A stretch of 64,000 bases of DNA, from NCBI RefSeq assembly GCF_000565285.1, contig NZ_APVL01000004.1:186001-250000 (forward strand), in the 5' to 3' direction. Below the pieces are notes generated by a model. The model saw nothing but the letters and a program-made list of their open reading frames with translations. It was not told the DNA's origin and searched no databases. The position numbers and the translations under genes were made by a program. Of the stretch, positions 60,064 to 64,000 are shown piece after piece (the first letter of the stretch is position 1; each line of letters starts with the position of its first letter). The stretch is from Cytobacillus firmus DS1 (GTDB lineage Bacteria > Bacillota > Bacilli > Bacillales > Cytobacillaceae).

Positions 60064-60110
60064 AAGGCTGTTTTCGCAAGGTTTGTTGCTTTTTGTATTT
60101 TATTTACTGA

Positions 60111-60238
60111 GTTGATTGTAGCGGAAGGTGCGAGACTCCAGAGGGAGTAGCGGGAGAGGTGAGACCCGCAGGCGCGCAGCGTCGAGGAGGCTTAACACAC
60201 GCTCCTCGGAAAACGGGAAGCCTGGAGCGAAAATCAAC
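60111..60238. repeat. 128-bp GTTGATT...AATCAAC interspersed repeat, copy 2
   Basis: Starts GTTGATTGTAGCGGAAGG and ends AGCGAAAATCAAC; same length and order of boxes as the copy at 34447, with about 20 substitutions. Both copies are preceded by a similar AT-rich stretch ending in TGAGTTGATT. Here the GGTGAG/CTCACC hairpin is weakened (GGTGAG 60158 with CTTAAC 60191). Nothing else is seen in the 60064-60311 spacer. Confidence 0.8.
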
Positions 60239-60311
60239 GGAAAACATTGGTAGGCGATAACAACATTTAATACGAAAAGATCCTATTAAAAATAGAATAG
60301 AAGGTGAAGGT

Positions 60312-62168
60312 ATGAAGCCGTCTGAATTAATTCAAAAAATCATAAGGCATGACCAGAGCAATGCAGGAAATACGGCTGCATTCAGGCCAGGGCAAATTGT
60401 CAGCGGAAAAGTGGCAAAGCTATTTCCGAATCAGACGGCAGAGGTGCAGATCGGTTCACATAAAGTGATTGCGCAGCTAGAAACCCCTTTGTCAGCGGAC
60501 AATAGATATTGGTTCAGGGTCGAGCCGGGTGAAGGACTGCTGCGGTTAAGAGTAATGGAATCTGTAAAAGGACAAAGTAAAGGAGCTCCGGCTGAAAGCC
60601 TTTTAAGTCAACTGGGAATGCAGTTGTCCCGGGAAAATAAAATGCTCATTCAATATTTTCTTAAGGAGCAGCTTCCGATTACTGGTGAAACATTAAGAAT
60701 GGCATCGGAATGGATCTATGATAGCAAATCTGCTGCTGAAAGCCTGAAGACTGTAAAAGAGCTGATAATAAGGCAACTTCCCTTTACGAAGGATGTTTAT
60801 TCAGCGCTATCCTCAGTCTTAAACGGGGACTCTCTTTCTTCCCTTATGGGAGAATTGCAGGATGAGTTAAAGGGAGCCGATTTATCATCCAAAGGGCAGC
60901 AAATATACTCCCTGCTGGGGAACCTGACAAAGACTTCAAGGGACAAACTGGGCCAGCAGGCAGTAGTCAGACTGTTTTCAGAGTGGCTGAATGCTAAAGA
61001 TCAGGCAGGTTCCCGTACAGCTTTCCAGCTCCTGAAGGCAGTGGGGATGTTTCCGGGTGAAGCTGCCGAGGGTGCTGCCATAAAACAGCTTATTGAGGAC
61101 GGCGTTCAAAATAAACCGATTATTCAGTCACTGACTGAACTTCTCAAAACAAACGAAACAGGGAACAGGCAGGAATTTATATTGAATTTGGCCAAACTCA
61201 ATGGTGTTATTGCACAAAGGTCTGAAAGCAGCGGCCAGGCTCAAGCTCTACAAACCTTACTCAATGAATTTCGAAATGGCAGGATATCTTTTCCTGCAGA
61301 AAAAAATTTACTTAACACCTTTTTCAAATCGGCTCTATCTCTTACAATAAATGATGATTTAGAACATTTAATAGGTGGAGACAAGTTCAGGCAGGCTGCT
61401 GTTCAGGCGGGAAGAATATTGGACGGTGAAAAACCATCCGCGGGAGCTGCTCTCAACCCTCAGCAAAGCACAATGCTGGAAGAACTGAAAAATAGCATGC
61501 GTCCAGAATCTTATTTCCCATATGACCAGCGTAATATACATAGTGAGTTAAAGAGAATAATCACAACATTGGGGTTTTCTCATGAACATGACGTTCTAAA
61601 GTTATTAAAACAGTATGATGATGAAGCCGCCAAAAATCTGGACACCCTCAAACCGCTCCTGATGGGCTTCTTAACGGAAGAACCTGCACATGCAGCTAAA
61701 GATGCAGCGGAACGGCTTCTGCATAAAATAACCGGCTTTCAGGCTCTCTCGCAGGAATCCGGACCATTGCAGCACTACATCTTTCAGCTGCCGGTTTCTT
61801 TATGGGGAAAGATCTCCGAGTTGACAATGCAGTGGAGCGGGAGAAGAACAGAAGGCGGAAACATTGATCCGAGCCATTGCCGGGTTATCTTTTATTTGGA
61901 TCTGGAGCATCTGAATGAAACGATTATCGACCTGCAGGTCCAAAACAGAATCATCAACATTTCAGTTATTAATGAGCACAGCCAGCTAAAGGAGTTAACA
62001 GCTCCATTTGCAGCTGAACTAAAATCAAATTTATTAAAATTAAATTATAAGCTGTCCTCGGTTTCCTTTCAGAAGCCTGAGCCTGCAGGAGATTCACTTT
62101 TAGCAAAAGAAACAATGACATCGATTGTACAGGCAAATCAATTCAGCGGAGTAGACATAAGAATATGA
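60312..62168 (+). CDS. ylqG: YlqG-like protein, possible flagellar hook-length (FliK-like) relative
   Basis: 618 residues from ATG 60312, behind AAGGTGAAGG. No signal peptide or membrane helix. Weak OB-like N-terminus (RPGQIVSGKVAKLFPNQTAEV), a long alpha-helical middle and a C-terminal region (LWGKISELTMQWSGRR, VIFYLDLEHLNETIIDLQV) that resembles the C-terminal domain of flagellar hook-length proteins. Paired with ylqH, a FlhB-like gene, to which FliK would bind; the functional link is inference. Confidence 0.7.
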   Translation: MKPSELIQKIIRHDQSNAGNTAAFRPGQIVSGKVAKLFPNQTAEVQIGSHKVIAQLETPLSADNRYWFRVEPGEGLLRLRVMESVKGQSKGAPAESLLSQLGMQLSRENKMLIQYFLKEQLPITGETLRMASEWIYDSKSAAESLKTVKELIIRQLPFTKDVYSALSSVLNGDSLSSLMGELQDELKGADLSSKGQQIYSLLGNLTKTSRDKLGQQAVVRLFSEWLNAKDQAGSRTAFQLLKAVGMFPGEAAEGAAIKQLIEDGVQNKPIIQSLTELLKTNETGNRQEFILNLAKLNGVIAQRSESSGQAQALQTLLNEFRNGRISFPAEKNLLNTFFKSALSLTINDDLEHLIGGDKFRQAAVQAGRILDGEKPSAGAALNPQQSTMLEELKNSMRPESYFPYDQRNIHSELKRIITTLGFSHEHDVLKLLKQYDDEAAKNLDTLKPLLMGFLTEEPAHAAKDAAERLLHKITGFQALSQESGPLQHYIFQLPVSLWGKISELTMQWSGRRTEGGNIDPSHCRVIFYLDLEHLNETIIDLQVQNRIINISVINEHSQLKELTAPFAAELKSNLLKLNYKLSSVSFQKPEPAGDSLLAKETMTSIVQANQFSGVDIRI

Positions 62169-62461
62169 AAAAAGAGCGTGTTGCACAAAGAAAAGAAGCG
62201 GTAGCATTAACATATGACCCTGAGAGTCATGGGGCACCAAAGATATCTGCAAAAGGGAAGGGCCTGACAGCTGAAAATATCCTTGCAAAGGCTAAGGAAC
62301 ATGGTATTCCGGTTCAGGAGGATCCTGCCCTTGTTGAGCTTCTTGGCAAGCTTAATATCAATGAAGGAATTCCAGAAGAACTTTATCAGGCTGTTGCTGA
62401 GGTATTCGCTTTCATCTACAGGGCTGATCAGGAAGCTGGAAAGAGGGAAAATAGTAAATAA
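62165..62461 (+). CDS. ylqH: FlhB-like C-terminal domain protein (YlqH)
   Basis: 98 residues corresponding only to the cytoplasmic C-terminal domain of flagellar/type III export protein FlhB: AVALTYDPESHGAPKISAKG, ENILAKAKEHGIPVQEDPAL, ELYQAVAEVFAFIYRAD. The autocleavage motif NPTH is replaced (here LTYDPE follows directly), so it should be a preformed cleaved-like domain. Overlaps ylqG by four bases (ATGA). Confidence 0.88.
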   Translation: MKKERVAQRKEAVALTYDPESHGAPKISAKGKGLTAENILAKAKEHGIPVQEDPALVELLGKLNINEGIPEELYQAVAEVFAFIYRADQEAGKRENSK

Positions 62462-62545
62462 TCTATTCTGGTAAACCAATATGTTTCTCTCACAATAATC
62501 TTTTCGCGCAGAAATGAGCGGGTTTATACTTAAATCAAATAGAAT

Positions 62546-62580
62546 CGAAAGCTGTCGAAAGGCAGTTTTTCTTTATTTTA
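62546..62580 (+). terminator. Weak terminator-like hairpin after ylqH
   Basis: CTGTCGAAAGGCAG can form a short stem followed by TTTTTCTTTATTTTA. The stem is short, so the call is weak. Confidence 0.4.
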
Positions 62581-62609
62581 ATAAAATATTTTTTCGATAA
62601 AATCAGGTT

Positions 62610-62635
62610 CAAACCCTCTATAATGACAGGGTTTG
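62610..62635 (+). promoter_or_regulatory. Inverted repeat around a -10 box upstream of sucC
   Basis: CAAACCCT (62610-62617) and AGGGTTTG (62628-62635) are perfect inverted arms flanking TATAAT (62619-62624). No good -35 is visible. Could be a repressor operator or cruciform in the sucC promoter. The remainder of 62462-62765 is AT-rich spacer. Confidence 0.45.
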
Positions 62636-62765
62636 TGTACTATCTAATATTTATAATTTTTAAAGAAATATAATATTTTAGAGTAAATGGTAGACAAGGG
62701 TTGTGTCATTTAATAAAATGAAAGCGCAGTCTATTTTTTTGAAGAGTTAGATAGGAGGATGGGAA

Positions 62766-63926
62766 ATGAATATACATGAGTATCAAGGTAAAGAAGTCCT
62801 CAGACAATACGGGGTAGCCGTTCCGAACGGAAAAGTGGCATTTACAGTAGAAGAAGCTGTCGAAGCTGCAAAAGAACTTGGCACTGAGGTTTGTGTGGTT
62901 AAAGCGCAAATCCACGCAGGAGGACGCGGCAAAGCTGGCGGTGTAAAAGTTGCCAAAAATCTTGACGAAGTTCGTACATATGCAGGTGAGATCTTAGGAA
63001 AAACACTTGTTACACATCAAACAGGCCCGGAAGGCAAGGAAGTAAAGCGTTTACTGATTGAAGAGGGCTGTGACATTAAGAAGGAATATTATGTGGGACT
63101 TGTACTGGACCGCGCCACATCCCGCGTGGTGTTAATGGCATCAGAAGAGGGCGGCACAGAAATCGAAGAAGTGGCTGAACAAACGCCAGAAAAAATCTTC
63201 AAGGAAGAAATCGATCCTGTTCTTGGTTTAACAGCATTCCAGGCCCGCAGAATTGCTTTTAATATCAATATTCCATCAAAGCTTGTCGGACAAGCTGTTA
63301 AATTCATGATGGGCTTATACAGAGCTTATATTGAAAAGGATTGCTCTATTGCTGAAATCAATCCATTAGTTGTAACTGGCGACGGCAAGGTTATGGCACT
63401 GGATGCTAAGCTGAACTTTGATGCAAATGCCCTTTACCGTCAAAAAGACATTATGGATCTTCGTGACCTTGAAGAAGAGGATGCAAAGGAAATCGAAGCA
63501 TCAAAATATGACCTGAGCTATATTTCCCTTGATGGAAACATCGGCTGCATGGTTAACGGTGCAGGTTTAGCGATGGCAACTATGGATATCGTTAAGCATT
63601 ATGGCGGAGACCCGGCCAATTTCCTTGATGTTGGGGGCGGAGCGACAGCTGAGAAAGTAACTGAAGCTTTCAAAATCATCCTTTCTGATAAAAACGTAAA
63701 AGGTATTTTTGTTAATATCTTCGGCGGAATCATGAAGTGCGACATCATCGCCACTGGTGTAGTGGAAGCAGCGAAGCAAGTAGGCTTGACTGTGCCATTA
63801 GTTGTACGTCTGGAAGGCACGAATGTTGAAATGGGCAAGAAGATTCTTGCAGAATCCGATATCGATATCATCGCAGCTGAATCCATGGCTGACGGCGCAC
63901 AAAAAATCGTTTCTTTAGTAGGGTAA
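62766..63926 (+). CDS. sucC: Succinyl-CoA synthetase (ADP/GDP-forming) beta subunit
   Basis: TCA-cycle enzyme subunit converting succinyl-CoA to succinate with ATP formation. 386 residues: ATP-grasp domain ([35 protein letters not shown]), EINPLV metal site and C-terminal CoA-ligase domain ([28 protein letters not shown]). AGGAGG precedes the ATG. sucD is not seen in the 74 bases left. Confidence 0.97.
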   Translation: MNIHEYQGKEVLRQYGVAVPNGKVAFTVEEAVEAAKELGTEVCVVKAQIHAGGRGKAGGVKVAKNLDEVRTYAGEILGKTLVTHQTGPEGKEVKRLLIEEGCDIKKEYYVGLVLDRATSRVVLMASEEGGTEIEEVAEQTPEKIFKEEIDPVLGLTAFQARRIAFNINIPSKLVGQAVKFMMGLYRAYIEKDCSIAEINPLVVTGDGKVMALDAKLNFDANALYRQKDIMDLRDLEEEDAKEIEASKYDLSYISLDGNIGCMVNGAGLAMATMDIVKHYGGDPANFLDVGGGATAEKVTEAFKIILSDKNVKGIFVNIFGGIMKCDIIATGVVEAAKQVGLTVPLVVRLEGTNVEMGKKILAESDIDIIAAESMADGAQKIVSLVG

Positions 63927-64000
63927 GAATCAAAAATGAGCGGCCGTTCAGTATTAAAGGCATTCAGCGGAATCCGATCGTCAGTTTTTGCATGAAGATT

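Overview
The window is a 64 kb piece of a low-to-moderate GC, endospore-forming Firmicutes chromosome of the Bacillaceae (Bacillus sensu lato; a Cytobacillus- or Mesobacillus-type species would fit, but genus is inference). The evidence is gene order that follows the pyr-ylo-ylq region of Bacillus subtilis almost gene for gene, the sporulation gene spoVM, Shine-Dalgarno sites of AGGAGG type, and several TTG/GTG starts. Nearly all genes lie on the + strand; only rqcH and rpmB are reversed.

Layout. 1-4654: 3' half of the pyrimidine operon (carB fragment, pyrK, pyrD, pyrF, pyrE), ending in a terminator shared with the convergent rqcH. 4698-9685: rqcH, a 590-bp spacer with two tandem structured repeats, and the P-type Ca2+ ATPase yloB. 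9863-24980: a long housekeeping run, yicC/yloC-remA-gmk-rpoZ, then coaBC-priA-def-fmt-rsmB-rlmN-prpC-prkC-rsgA-rpe-thiN. 25158-25570: spoVM (26 codons) and reversed rpmB. 26019-34095: yloU-fakA, recG, then the FapR lipid regulon fapR-plsX-fabD-fabG-acpP. 34662-40102: rnc-smc-ftsY. 52919-63926: ylxM-ffh-rpsP-khpA-ylqD-rimM-trmD-rplS, signal peptidase, rbgA, rnhB, ylqG-ylqH and sucC.

The main accessory region is 40407-52775, an eight-gene operon placed between ftsY and ylxM, which are adjacent or nearly so in B. subtilis. It encodes a large secreted/membrane protein, an ABC-2 ATPase and permease, a membrane coiled-coil protein with a Gly/Ser linker, a MoxR AAA+ ATPase, a DUF58 protein and two membrane-anchored von Willebrand A (VWA) proteins. 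It starts behind a 20-bp perfect palindrome that overlaps a candidate -10 box. It looks like a coupled MoxR-VWA chaperone and ABC transporter machine of the cell envelope; its function is not known to me.

The second theme is non-coding mobile or repeated DNA in the spacers: (i) two inverted copies of an element with the ends GTGA...GCGATAA (23999-24260 and 44564-44711), resembling the HEARO/IscB-associated omega-RNA family but without any nuclease gene; (ii) a tandem pair of ~128-bp units at 6516-6790 whose helices are preserved by compensatory changes; (iii) two 128-bp GTTGATT...AATCAAC repeats at 34447 and 60111. No rRNA, tRNA, CRISPR array or complete insertion sequence was seen.
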